Shown: positions 10,880 through 22,689 of the stretch, one piece after another | How positions within the stretch are numbered: the stretch's first letter is position 1 | Layout of the letters: each line of letters starts with the position of its first letter | NCBI GenBank assembly: GCA_963965975.1 | Contig: OZ014415.1 | Span: 5,001-69,000 of the forward strand | Reading direction: 5' to 3' | From: Xestospongia bergquistia | Lineage: Eukaryota; Porifera; Demospongiae; Haplosclerida; Petrosiidae | Length of the DNA: 64,000 nucleotides | Notes under the pieces: model-generated | The model's database searches: none | What the model was told of the DNA's origin: nothing | The model's input: only the letters and a program-made list of their open reading frames with translations | Program-made: the position numbers and the translations under genes

Positions 10880-13800
10880 CTAACCTTGAGGAGGGCCGAA
10901 AAGCCCCATTTTCAAAGTTCGTTGGATATGCGCATATCATGAGCTCCTCTTTCATTTGAGAAAAAAAATTTTTAAGGGGGTGGGGTTTTGGGGTTTAAAA
11001 CCCCAAAAACCCCAAAAATTTTTATTGCATATTTATGCAAATCAGGAGGTGTGGAACATTTTCCAAATTTTTAGGGTTTGGGCGTATTTAAAAATTGGTT
11101 GCTTTTATCAAGGTGGCAATGGTATATGAATGTAAACTAAACAAATTGCAACACCCACTAGTGTCCCTCAAAGTGTCCCTCAAAAAACTATCCTTCTTCA
11201 CCTTGCTAATTGGTAACCTTGATCAAGTTTAATTAAACCATAATAAACCTTGAGGTGTGGTCAACCTTCATTATTATTTTCAAATTAATTTATTAAAACC
11301 TTGAAGGCGGAGACACTGTATTTGTCCTTCTTATAAAATTACTTCAATTGTCATTTTCTGTGGTTTGTATTGCATTTTAATTATCAATATCGAGGGACAA
11401 TTTTCATATTTTAATGCCTTCATTACCTTGTCAATTACTAACCTTGATCAAGTTTAATTAAACCATGATAAACCTTGTGGTGTGGTCAACCTTCATAATC
11501 ATTTTCAAATTAATTTATTAAAACCTTGAAGGCGGGGACACTATATTTTGTCCTTCGTATAAAATTACTTCAATTGTCATTTTCTGTGGTTTGTATTGCA
11601 TTTCAACCATTAATATTGAGGGACAACTTACAAAATTAATGCCTTCATTACCTTGCCAATTACTAACCTTGATCAAGTTTAATTAAACCATGATAAACCT
11701 TGAGGTGTGGCCAATCTTCACAATTAATTTCAAATTAATTTGTTAAAACCTTGAAGGCGGGGAGACTATAATTTGTCCTTCTTATAAAATTTTTGGAATT
11801 GTTATTTTCTGTGGTTTGTATTGCATTTCAAGCAATAATATTGAGGGACAACTTTCAAAATTAATACCTTCATTACCTTGCCAATTACTAACCTTGATCA
11901 AGTTTAATTAAACCATGATAAACCTTGTGGTGTGGTCAACCTTCATAATCATTTTCAAATTAATTTATTAAAACCTTGAAGGCGGGGACACTATATTTTG
12001 TCCTTCGTATAAAATTACTTCAATTGTCATTTTCTGTGGTTTGTATTGCATTTCAACCTTTAATATTGAGGGACAATTTGCAAAATTAATGCCTTCATTA
12101 CCTTGGCAATTATTAACCTTGATCAAGTTTAATTAAACCATGATAAACCTTGAGGTGTGGTCAACCTTCACAATTAATTTCAAATTAATTTATTAAAACC
12201 TTGAAGGCGGGGACACTATATTTTGTCCTTCTTATAAAATTTCTTCAATTGTTATTTTCTTTGGTTTGTATTGCATTTCAACCTTTAATATTGAGGGACA
12301 ACTTTCAAATTTAATGCCTTTATCACCTTGCCAATTACTAACCTTGATCAAGTTTAATTAAACCATGATAAACCTTGAGGTGTGGTCAACCTTCACAATT
12401 AATTTCAAATTAATTTATTGAAACCTTGAAGGCGGGGACACTATATTTTGTCCTTGTTATAAAATTTCTGCAATTGTTAGTTTTGTGGTTTGTAGTTCAT
12501 TTCAAGCAATAATAATGACGGACAACCTTCAAATTTCATTGCATTTTTTTCTTGTCAATTGTTGCCTTTGATCAACTTTAATTATAGAATGATAAACTTT
12601 GACATGTGATCAATGATCATTGATGTTTTTGAGTCAATCTCAAGGAACTTTGAAGGCAGGGCCACTCTGTAGTGTCCCTAGTATCAAAGTTTATTGCAAA
12701 TGAATGAAAAACTACTTTTATGTAAGTGTCCCCTGATTAAATATTCGGATGTTAATATTTTGAAAGCAAGGTCACTTTGAACAAAATTGATGTCACTTTG
12801 AGAAACTTTGTTATGTGTACTATTATGTTCATCTTTCCATTTCTTAATAATACTTTAAGGGACACTTCAAAAACTGTCCCTCAAGTGTCCCTAAAAGTGT
12901 CCCTTAGTGTCCCTTGATGTGCATATACTCCCTAAAATTGTGGTCATAGCAAAACATCAAAACTATACTCTTGCATCTCATCTTTGTAATTACATCAATC
13001 CAGCAAAGTAATAATAATAATAATAAACTATAATGAATATTATCAATAAATATATTCATTTTATTTTGCCTGATTTCCCTTATTATATAAACTTATTTCA
13101 TTGTGTTCTTGCACAAGTTATAATTCTATTACTCCAGTAGGATAACATTTGTTTGTGTCAAATTGTCTTGTAATTACTGTTAAATTATTACTTTAGTTCA
13201 TCAAAAATTAATTAGGACTGTTACATAAATATATACACTGTTAAAAATGGGTATTACCACAATACCCTTAGGCTTACCCAGTTACATTTAATATCCTGGA
13301 GTAATACTTGAAGGATATAACCAGTATACCTCATGGGTATAATGTATGTGTCCCCCTACATGGTTACACTTGAACTTTTCTTCTTTCGTATATGTCCTTT
13401 ACGTTATCTTCAGTTTTCATTATTATTATAAATAATTATAAATAGACCTACTCTAACCTCACATTTAAAGTGACATCTCATTGATATTGTCATATCAAGT
13501 AATCATAGACCAGTGTACAACAACTTAAGCACAGATATACATATTGGAGAGGGACATGAAGTCAGATATGAGCTCAAGATTAACATATTACACTTTAAAT
13601 ATTTATTTAGATGCTCAATCTGTTTTTATACACTGTTACTACAAAATAGTACATGCTCAATCTGTTAATTAATAAGTTATTACATACAAAACTTGGTCTC
13701 AAATTACAACAATAACTTAAGCATTTAACCACTTACTATATTTAAGTGGTATCATCAATTGTGAATGTGTATTATCATAAATAAATTGCCCCTACAATTC

Positions 13801-14296
13801 AGTAAAATAAAATTAACACTGTAGAATCAAAATAAATTACAATTAACACAGTAAAATTGAAACAAACCACAACCAGTTTTGTCATTGCTATATTTAACAG
13901 TTCAGTAAATTAGACTTAGAGAAAAGGACAATAAAGAACCAACAGGGGGACAGATTGAGTCCAAAACATAAGGACAACAAACTTTTTCTCATAAAGGGAC
14001 AATTTTGGACAAAATTATAATGATAAATGGACAAAACACCAACATTAACTCTACGGGACACTAAAGAGACAACTGGGGGCCAAAGGACGATCCAGGCACA
14101 TTTAAAGGGACAGAAGTACCAAACTTTGGAGGACAATGAGGAGGAGAGAGAGGGACAATCCAGGAAACAAAGAGGGCCCAAGGATGATTTGGTGTCCCTT
14201 TTTAAGAGGGCCGAAAAGGGACACCAAAGAGAAATCACGGGACGAACGGGACACTATTTAGCTCACGGGACGCCCTTTCAGGGACACTTCAGAAGG
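10878..14296. repeat. 3,419-bp tandem duplication, copy 1
   Basis: Begins CTCTAACCTTGAGG and ends CAGAAGGC. It repeats at an offset of exactly 3,419 bp in 14297-17715. Contents: a module start like that at 6230, the 225-bp repeat array, AT-rich filler (12,600-13,900) with a (TAA)n microsatellite near 13010, and a GGACA-dense end (13,920-14,290). A 91-codon frame at 14027-14302 lies in the GGACA tract and is probably not a gene. Confidence 0.95.
11221..12770. repeat. 225-bp satellite, copy 1 of the duplication
   Basis: GATCAAGTTTAATTAAACCA recurs at 11221, 11446, 11671, 11896, 12121 and 12346, exactly 225 bp apart, with a degenerate seventh unit at 12570. Units carry GAGGTGTGGTCAACCTTCA and CTTGAAGGCGGGGACACTAT. 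Confidence 0.97.
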
Positions 14297-17200
14297 CTCT
14301 AACCTTGAGGAGGGCCGAAAAGCCCCATTTTCAAAGTTCGTTGGATATGCGCATATCATGAGCTCCTCTTTCATTTGAGAAAAAAAATTTTTAAGGGGGT
14401 GGGGTTTTGGGGTTTAAAACCCCAAAAACCCCAAAAATTTTTATTGCATATTTATGCAAATCAGGAGGTGTGGAACATTTTCCAAATTTTTAGGGTTTGG
14501 GCGTATTTAAAAATTGGTTGCTTTTATCAAGGTGGCAATGGTATATGAATGTAAACTAAACAAATTGCAACACCCACTAGTGTCCCTCAAAGTGTCCCTC
14601 AAAAAACTATCCTTCTTCACCTTGCTAATTGGTAACCTTGATCAAGTTTAATTAAACCATAATAAACCTTGAGGTGTGGTCAACCTTCATTATTATTTTC
14701 AAATTAATTTATTAAAACCTTGAAGGCGGAGACACTGTATTTGTCCTTCTTATAAAATTACTTCAATTGTCATTTTCTGTGGTTTGTATTGCATTTTAAT
14801 TATCAATATCGAGGGACAATTTTCATATTTTAATGCCTTCATTACCTTGTCAATTACTAACCTTGATCAAGTTTAATTAAACCATGATAAACCTTGTGGT
14901 GTGGTCAACCTTCATAATCATTTTCAAATTAATTTATTAAAACCTTGAAGGCGGGGACACTATATTTTGTCCTTCGTATAAAATTACTTCAATTGTCATT
15001 TTCTGTGGTTTGTATTGCATTTCAACCATTAATATTGAGGGACAACTTACAAAATTAATGCCTTCATTACCTTGCCAATTACTAACCTTGATCAAGTTTA
15101 ATTAAACCATGATAAACCTTGAGGTGTGGCCAATCTTCACAATTAATTTCAAATTAATTTGTTAAAACCTTGAAGGCGGGGAGACTATAATTTGTCCTTC
15201 TTATAAAATTTTTGGAATTGTTATTTTCTGTGGTTTGTATTGCATTTCAAGCAATAATATTGAGGGACAACTTTCAAAATTAATACCTTCATTACCTTGC
15301 CAATTACTAACCTTGATCAAGTTTAATTAAACCATGATAAACCTTGTGGTGTGGTCAACCTTCATAATCATTTTCAAATTAATTTATTAAAACCTTGAAG
15401 GCGGGGACACTATATTTTGTCCTTCGTATAAAATTACTTCAATTGTCATTTTCTGTGGTTTGTATTGCATTTCAACCTTTAATATTGAGGGACAATTTGC
15501 AAAATTAATGCCTTCATTACCTTGGCAATTATTAACCTTGATCAAGTTTAATTAAACCATGATAAACCTTGAGGTGTGGTCAACCTTCACAATTAATTTC
15601 AAATTAATTTATTAAAACCTTGAAGGCGGGGACACTATATTTTGTCCTTCTTATAAAATTTCTTCAATTGTTATTTTCTTTGGTTTGTATTGCATTTCAA
15701 CCTTTAATATTGAGGGACAACTTTCAAATTTAATGCCTTTATCACCTTGCCAATTACTAACCTTGATCAAGTTTAATTAAACCATGATAAACCTTGAGGT
15801 GTGGTCAACCTTCACAATTAATTTCAAATTAATTTATTGAAACCTTGAAGGCGGGGACACTATATTTTGTCCTTGTTATAAAATTTCTGCAATTGTTAGT
15901 TTTGTGGTTTGTAGTTCATTTCAAGCAATAATAATGAGGGACAACCTTCAAATTTCATTGCATTTTTTTCTTGTCAATTGTTGCCTTTGATCAACTTTAA
16001 TTATAGAATGATAAACTTTGACATGTGATCAATGATCATTGATGTTTTTGAGTCAATCTCAAGGAACTTTGAAGGCAGGGCCACTCTGTAGTGTCCCTAG
16101 TATCAAAGTTTATTGCAAATGAATGAAAAACTACTTTTATGTAAGTGTCCCCTGATTAAATATTCGGATGTTAATATTTTGAAAGCAAGGTCACTTTGAA
16201 CAAAATTGATGTCACTTTGAGAAACTTTGTTATGTGTACTATTATGTTCATCTTTCCATTTCTTAATAATACTTTAAGGGACACTTCAAAAACTGTCCCT
16301 CAAGTGTCCCTAAAAGTGTCCCTTAGTGTCCCTTGATGTGCATATACTCCCTAAAATTGTGGTCATAGCAAAACATCAAAACTATACTCTTGCATCTCAT
16401 CTTTGTAATTACATCAATCCAGCAAAGTAATAATAATAATAATAAACTATAATGAATATTATCAATAAATATATTCATTTTATTTTGCCTGATTTCCCTT
16501 ATTATATAAACTTATTTCATTGTGTTCTTGCACAAGTTATAATTCTATTACTCCAGTAGGATAACATTTGTTTGTGTCAAATTGTCTTGTAATTACTGTT
16601 AAATTATTACTTTAGTTCATCAAAAATTAATTAGGACTGTTACATAAATATATACACTGTTAAAAATGGGTATTACCACAATACCCTTAGGCTTACCCAG
16701 TTACATTTAATATCCTGGAGTAATACTTGAAGGATATAACCAGTATACCTCATGGGTATAATGTATGTGTCCCCCTACATGGTTACACTTGAACTTTTCT
16801 TCTTTCGTATATGTCCTTTACGTTATCTTCAGTTTTCATTATTATTATAAATAATTATAAATAGACCTACTCTAACCTCACATTTAAAGTGACATCTCAT
16901 TGATATTGTCATATCAAGTAATCATAGACCAGTGTACAACAACTTAAGCACAGATATACATATTGGAGAGGGACATGAAGTCAGATATGAGCTCAAGATT
17001 AACATATTACACTTTAAATATTTATTTAGATGCTCAATCTGTTTTTATACACTGTTACTACAAAATAGTACATGCTCAATCTGTTAATTAATAAGTTATT
17101 ACATACAAAACTTGGTCTCAAATTACAACAATAACTTAAGCATTTAACCACTTACTATATTTAAGTGGTATCATCAATTGTGAATGTGTATTATCATAAA

Positions 17201-17715
17201 TAAATTGCCCCTACAATTCAGTAAAATAAAATTAACACTGTAGAATCAAAATAAATTACAATTAACACAGTAAAATTGAAACAAACCACAACCAGTTTTG
17301 TCATTGCTATATTTAACAGTTCAGTAAATTAGACTTAGAGAAAAGGACAATAAAGAACCAACAGGGGGACAGATTGAGTCCAAAACATAAGGACAACAAA
17401 CTTTTTCTCATAAAGGGACAATTTTGGACAAAATTATAATGATAAATGGACAAAACACCAACATTAACTCTACGGGACACTAAAGAGACAACTGGGGGCC
17501 AAAGGACGATCCAGGCACATTTAAAGGGACAGAAGTACCAAACTTTGGAGGACAATGAGGAGGAGAGAGAGGGACAATCCAGGAAACAAAGAGGGCCCAA
17601 GGATGATTTGGTGTCCCTTTTTAAGAGGGCCGAAAAGGGACACCAAAGAGAAATCACGGGACGAACGGGACACTATTTAGCTCACGGGACGCCCTTTCAG
17701 GGACACTTCAGAAGG
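14297..17715. repeat. 3,419-bp tandem duplication, copy 2
   Basis: Nearly base-for-base the same as 10878-14296; the one difference I noticed is C at 12,511 versus G at the matching place near 15,930. The 225-bp satellite starts here at 14640. This copy, unlike the first, ends directly in a CCCTAAA array (AGAAGGCTAAACCC). Confidence 0.95.
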
Positions 17716-17746
17716 CTAAACCCTAAACCCTAAACACTAAACCCTA
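17716..17746 (+). repeat. Short interstitial CCCTAAA array 4
   Basis: Four CCCTAAA-type units (one CACTAAA) followed by CCCTATATACCTGACCG, nearly the same exit junction as array 1 at 2201-2219. Confidence 0.9.
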
Positions 17747-18651
17747 TATACCTGACCGCCAAAAAACCCCAAATTTTGAGGGCGGTGTTCATTGTGTTCT
17801 ACTCCACGACCTCTTTCAACACACACCCTAAGTTGTCAATGGAACCGCCCATTTTTGCATAATGGGGCCTTTAATGAAGTTCGCCTTATCAATTTTATCA
17901 TTTTTATGATGCTTTCTAAAATTTTAAAAAAATATTGGAAATGTGCACAAAAGATGTGGCTAACTTCACAAAAAAAACCCTACAAAAATCTCTTTCTATT
18001 TCAGAGATATGACTCAAAAACTTCAAGAAAAATTTCAAAAATCTCATTTTTTTAACATTTTCATAATTTAAAAATCAATAAAAAATTGGAGGTTATGCCT
18101 AAAAATAAATAAAAATACGGAATAGCTAGACAAATTGTTCTTCTATCAAACCCCACTGGTCCCACTCAAATTCCTACACTGGTTGAGGAGTTATAAAAGA
18201 ACTCCCAACTCTGTTTCAAGGGTCCTTTTACCAAAATTGATGTAAGGAAGCTTCAATTCGAGGATGTGAGCATACCAATCAATTCCTCTCATCATTTGCA
18301 ATTCATTGCACTATTCAAACTAATGAAAATCATTACAGAAAGTGAGATAAAAGTCATTAAATATTGACTACACATATTAGAATTAGAAATGACGAAATTG
18401 CTTCATAGTGGTATCACATATTGTCCGTACTCTAGTGATTCATACACCCAAAAACCCCATGAATCCCCACATATTTAACCGTTTTATAGCAGTTTGTATT
18501 TTTACAAACTGAACTATGTCCTTATATGTCCCATAGTTCCAAAGGTTGCCCTAAACTAATGAAATTTAGCCCTGGAGGGAAAAACAGATATTTCATATAT
18601 CCTTGCCACCTCCTCTAAATATTGAAACCTGTTAAAATCAAAACCCTATCT
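17747..18651. other. Module 5 proximal part, no gene seen
   Basis: Related in phrasing to the start of module 2 (CCCCACTGGTCCCAC at about 18155; AAAATCAATAAAAAATTGG-type runs). An 87-codon frame at 17792-18055 has no recognisable features and sits in this repeat-related DNA, so I do not call it. Confidence 0.5.
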
Positions 18652-19330
18652 GGGACATATGTCCCGGGTGGGGTTTGTAAAAAAAATTATTGCATGAGAA
18701 CCCTCTACTTCAGCATTACAAAGCCCCCCCCCCTAAACATCTGCAGGGTTATCCCTAAACCAAGTTATTGACAAAACCCCAAAGGGCCATATGTCCCAGG
18801 TGGGGATTCTAAAAAAATTCATTCCACGATAACCATCTACTTGAGCATTACCAAACCCCACCCCTAAATGACTCCAGGATTGCCCTTAAACCTAGTTGTT
18901 AACAAAACCCCAAAAGGCCATATGTCCCAGGTGGGGTTCCTAAAAAAATTCATCCCATTATAACCCTCTACTTCAGCATTATAAAAACCCACTCCTAAAA
19001 GTTTCCAGAGTTACCCCTGAAACTAGTTATTAACGAAACCCCAAATAGCCATATGTCCCTGGTGGGGTTTATAAAAGACGTCAATCCATGATAATCATCA
19101 GCTTCAGCTCTATAATGCCCCACCCCTAAAATTCTCTAGGGTTCTCCCTAAACCTAATTATTAAGAAAACCCAAAAGGACATATGTCCCGTGTGGGGTTT
19201 CTAGAAAAAGTCATTGCTTAAGAACCATCTCTTTCACTAATACTATGCCCCAGCACTAAAATTGTACAGGGTTGCCCCTGAACCAGATTATTAACAAAAA
19301 GTCAAGGGACATAATGCCGTCTTTTAATTA
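18652..19330. repeat. ~131-bp satellite, third family
   Basis: Cores GGGACATATGTCCC / GGCCATATGTCCC start near 18652, 18784, 18915, 19046, 19175 and 19305, a period of about 130-131 bp. Each is followed by GGTGGGGTTT, an ACTTCAGCATTA phrase, CCCCACCCCTAAA, and a CCAGGGTTACCC-like box about 90 bp from the palindrome. Sequence otherwise differs from the 3.1-kb and 6.6-kb families. Confidence 0.93.
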
Positions 19331-20076
19331 CAACCAAATTAAATGGGTGTGTCCACATGATCTCACCATTCTATATTTCACTTATTTGAACTTCCAGGGT
19401 TAACCCACGAAAATGTTAGAGATCCAAAGACATCTTTTGGGGACATATTGCAACAACATCTGAACGAAATAAACAAATTGCTAGGTACATTTTGGATGAT
19501 GATGTAAACACCTATTAAGTGAGAATGTATTTGTTTCTGAAACATTCATGACTCCACTTTCCAAATAGGACATAGGACATATATGTCCCATATCATTCAT
19601 TTTTTTTAAAATTGACTCCAAAACACTCCGTGACCTATTCAAAGTGCACCCAAAAACCACCCAACCAAAATGGTCACATATATAGAGACATATTGTTTTA
19701 TTAGGTGATTAAACTGTTTATCAAATCAAAAAATCACTTTGGAAGCATCTCAAGTTAGAATGAAGGATAAGTCAACAAATGGACAAATGACAAACTCAGA
19801 ATCATCCCTTTCATAGACAAAGATCATATTGTTCAAGTCTTCAAATTTCTAAGGAATCCACACATACATACATATATATACAGACTGTTTTATGTACATT
19901 TCCTAGATAGGACATATGAAGAAAGGTTTTAAGTAAACAGCCCATACATATGTCCCAAGATTACCTTTTATGGCCCTTTTCAAAAAAGGACATATGGCCC
20001 AAAGCTTTAAGCAAATAGGACATACATATGTCCCTAAAATAGCAAATAGGACATATCCCGGGACATTTCGACAGGG
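19331..20076. other. Module 5 end with GGACATATG words
   Basis: No gene. From about 19560, and densely from 19900, it carries AGGACATATG / CATACATATGTCCC words, ending CCCGGGACATTTCGACAGGGCTAAACCC. Same module-end composition as before arrays 1-3. Confidence 0.65.
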
Positions 20077-20248
20077 CTAAACCCTAAACCCTAAACCCTA
20101 AACCCTATGCCCTAATCCCTATGCCCTAATCCCTATGTCAAAAATCCTAAGCCCTAAACCCTAAACCCTAAACCCTAAACCCTAAACCCTAAACCCTAAA
20201 CCCATAGGGTTTAGGGTTTAGGGTTTAGGGCTTAGGGTTTAGGGTTTA
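20077..20248. repeat. Array 5 with fold-back junction CCCTAAA to TTTAGGG
   Basis: C-strand repeats run to 20204, including a distinctive degenerate stretch (CCCTATGCCCTAATCCC, then ATGTCAAAAATCCTAAGCCC). At AACCCATAGGGTT the strand switches to TTTAGGG. The degenerate stretch reappears reverse-complemented at about 21195-21260 (GGCTTAGGAATTTTGACATA), so this is a real inverted repeat, not just two arrays meeting. Confidence 0.93.
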
Positions 20249-20249
20249 A
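20246..20249. other. TTAA target-site copy, left
   Basis: TTAA at the left edge of the piggyBac-like element, created in a TTTAGGG context; matching TTAA at 21179-21182. Confidence 0.8.
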
Positions 20250-21178
20250 CCCTTTCCGCGCCACCGACGCATTTATGCGTCGGTGGCTGATTGTTCACCA
20301 GCGCCGACGACGCATTTATGCGTTTCGTGTGTATAACATCTCGTACGTTGATCGATTTACCCAGAAACTTCAGTATTTCATAGAACATGACATTTTTGAT
20401 TATAATTTATTTCAATAAAAGCAAAAAAATTATATATATATAGATGATGAAATTGATGTAGTAGCTGATAATATTGTTGCGGTTGATGAGACTGAAATAG
20501 AACAATTGAATGGTAATTATCATTTAGCTACATAAATAAACTATATAAATATTACTTACTTGTCAATGTTTGTACTGTGTTGTATTGCATTGTATAACTA
20601 TTGTCTTGAAATTGTGGTTTGTAATTATGATACATCTTACTAGAAGCTTCACATGTCTTGCTACAGACAAAAGCAACGTACTAAAGCTGAAGCTTTTTGT
20701 TCACCTTACACTGTAGCTAGTGATCACCTATTTCACTATCCTCAAAAATGCCTAATTGCTCTATTTTACAACCACAAGATAAGTACATTCCAAAAACAGA
20801 AGGCCACGCCCACTCAAAGAACTAGTACTACAACGCAAAAAAACACTGCAACGAAGAAATAAGAAACATTCTACTCATTCCTACTATCATCTAAGTCTAT
20901 TTCAAATAAAAAAAACATGGGGACTCTTGAAAGATGCTTTATACGTCATTTACAATGTGTGCGTAGTTATAACATAATGCTAACCTTGTAGACGACGAAT
21001 ACACAATTCATTAGAAGAACAAAACATCCAGGTATCCATATTGAAGCAAACTTGAAACAGCTAAACTTCTAGGAGACAGTTTAGAGATGATACAAGAGCT
21101 TAAACGCAACCACTCCAACCCTGAAAATACTCGTGCGTTGGCAGTAGTTACTTGCTTTATGCGCATGCGCGAAAAGGG
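20250..21178 (+). mobile_element. PiggyBac-like non-autonomous element, 929 bp
   Basis: Begins CCCTTTCCGCGCC and ends GCGCATGCGCGAAAAGGG, short inverted ends starting with CCC/GGG, flanked on both sides by TTAA. TTAA duplications and CCC-starting ends are hallmarks of the piggyBac family. Subterminal DNA holds two copies of GACGCATTTATGCG, the first within a hairpin (CCACCGACGCATTTATGCGTCGGTGG). Inside is decayed coding-like sequence, including an acidic stretch (DDEIDVVADNIVAVDETEIE, about 20443-20505) plausible as the N-terminal part of a transposase, and a 69-codon basic frame at 20653-20862. No DDD catalytic core is seen, so it would need a transposase in trans. Confidence 0.75.
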
Positions 21179-21182
21179 TTAA
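21179..21182. other. TTAA target-site copy, right
   Basis: TTAA directly after the terminal GGG of the piggyBac-like element, then GGCATAGGGTTTAGGG resumes the telomere-like tract. Confidence 0.8.
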
Positions 21183-22689
21183 GGCATAGGGTTTAGGGTT
21201 TACGGCTTAGGAATTTTGACATAGGGATTAGGGCATAGGGATTAGGGCATAGGGATTAGGGTTTAGGGTTTAGGGTTTAGTTTTTAGGCCATAGGGTTTA
21301 AGGTTTAGGGCATATGTATTTTAAGGTTAAGATTTACTAGATAGGGTTTATGGTTTTTGGCATAGAGATTACCGTTTTTTAGAGTTTAGGGTTTAGAGAT
21401 TAGGGTTTAGGGAATAGGTATTAGAGATTATGGTTTACAACTTAGGGTTTAGCCATAGTGATTAGCGATTTAGAGTTTAGGGTTTAGACATTAGAGTTTA
21501 AGGCATAGGTAATGGCATTTAAGGTTTACAATTTAGGGTTTAGGGTTTAGGGCATAGAGATTAATATTTAGAGTTTAGGGTTTACAGTTTAGGGTTTTGG
21601 GCATAGGTTTTACAGTTTAATGTTTACAAGTTAGGATTTAGGGTTTAGAGCATAGTGATTAGCGTTTAGAGTTTAGGGTTTAGAGTTTAGGGTTTAGGGC
21701 ATAGATATTAGAGTTTAAGATTTACAATTTAGGGTTTGGGGTTTAGGGCACAGAGATTATCTTTTAAGGTTTAAGATTTAGGGTTTATGGTTTAGGGTTT
21801 AGTTTTTAGAGTTGAGAGTTTACAGTTTAGGGTTTAGGCCACACGTATTAGAGTTTAAGATTTATTAGTTAGGGTTTAGGGTTTACGACAAAGAGATTAG
21901 CGTTTTTTACAGTTTAGTGTTTAGAGTTTAGGGTTTAGGGCATAGGTATTAGAGTTTAAGGTTTACAAGTTAGGGTTTAGGCATAGTGATTAGCGTTTTA
22001 AAGATTAGGGTTTAGACATTAGGGTTTAAGGCATAGGTAATAGAATTTAACGTTTACAATTAAGGGTTTAGGGTTTAGGGCATAGAGATTAGCATTTAGA
22101 GATTAGGGTTTAGAGTTTAGGGTTTTTGGCATAGGTATTAGTGTTTAAGGTTTACAAGATAGGGTTTAGGGTTTAGAGCATAGTGATTAGTGTTTAGAGT
22201 TTAGGGTTTAGAGTTTAGGGTTTAGGGCACAGGTATTAGAGTTTAAGATTTACAAATTAGGGTTTAGGGTTTACTGCATAGAGATTAGCATTTTTTAGAG
22301 TTTAGGGTTTAGAGTTTACGGTTTAGGGCATAGGTATTAGAGATTAAGGTTTACAAGTTAGGGTTTAGGCATAGTGATTAGCGTTTTAGAGTTTAGGGTT
22401 AAAACATTAGGGTTTAAGGCATAGGTAATAGAATTTAAGGTTTACAATTTAGGGTTTAGGGTTTAGGGCATAGAGATTAGCATTTAGAGTTTAAGGTTTA
22501 CAGTTTAGGGTTTTAGGCATAGGTATTAGAGTTTAAGGTTTACGAGTTAGGGTTTAGGGTTTAGAGCATTGTGATTAGCGTTTAGAGTTTAGGGGTTAGG
22601 GAATATGTATTAGAGTTTAAGAATTACAATTTAGGGTTTAGGGTTTAGGGCATAGAGATTAGCGTTTAGACTTTAGTCATTAGGGTTTA
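21183..22689. repeat. Degenerate TTTAGGG tract with higher-order repeats
   Basis: G-strand telomere-like DNA heavily mutated into words such as GGGCATAGGTATTAGAGTTTAAGGTTTACAA and GGCATAGAGATTAGC. Longer phrases recur (AAGGCATAGGTAAT near 21500, 22029 and 22417), suggesting higher-order units of roughly 390-530 bp. The opposite orientation to arrays 1-5 fits the fold-back at 20205. Confidence 0.9.

Noticed and set aside
14027..14302. 91-codon frame (and its twin at 17446-17733), Lys/Glu/Gln-rich, in two near-identical copies
   Set aside because: It lies wholly within a GGACA-dense tract that recurs in non-coding form elsewhere. Its conservation is explained by the 3,419-bp duplication, and the opposite strand is equally open, as expected from composition.
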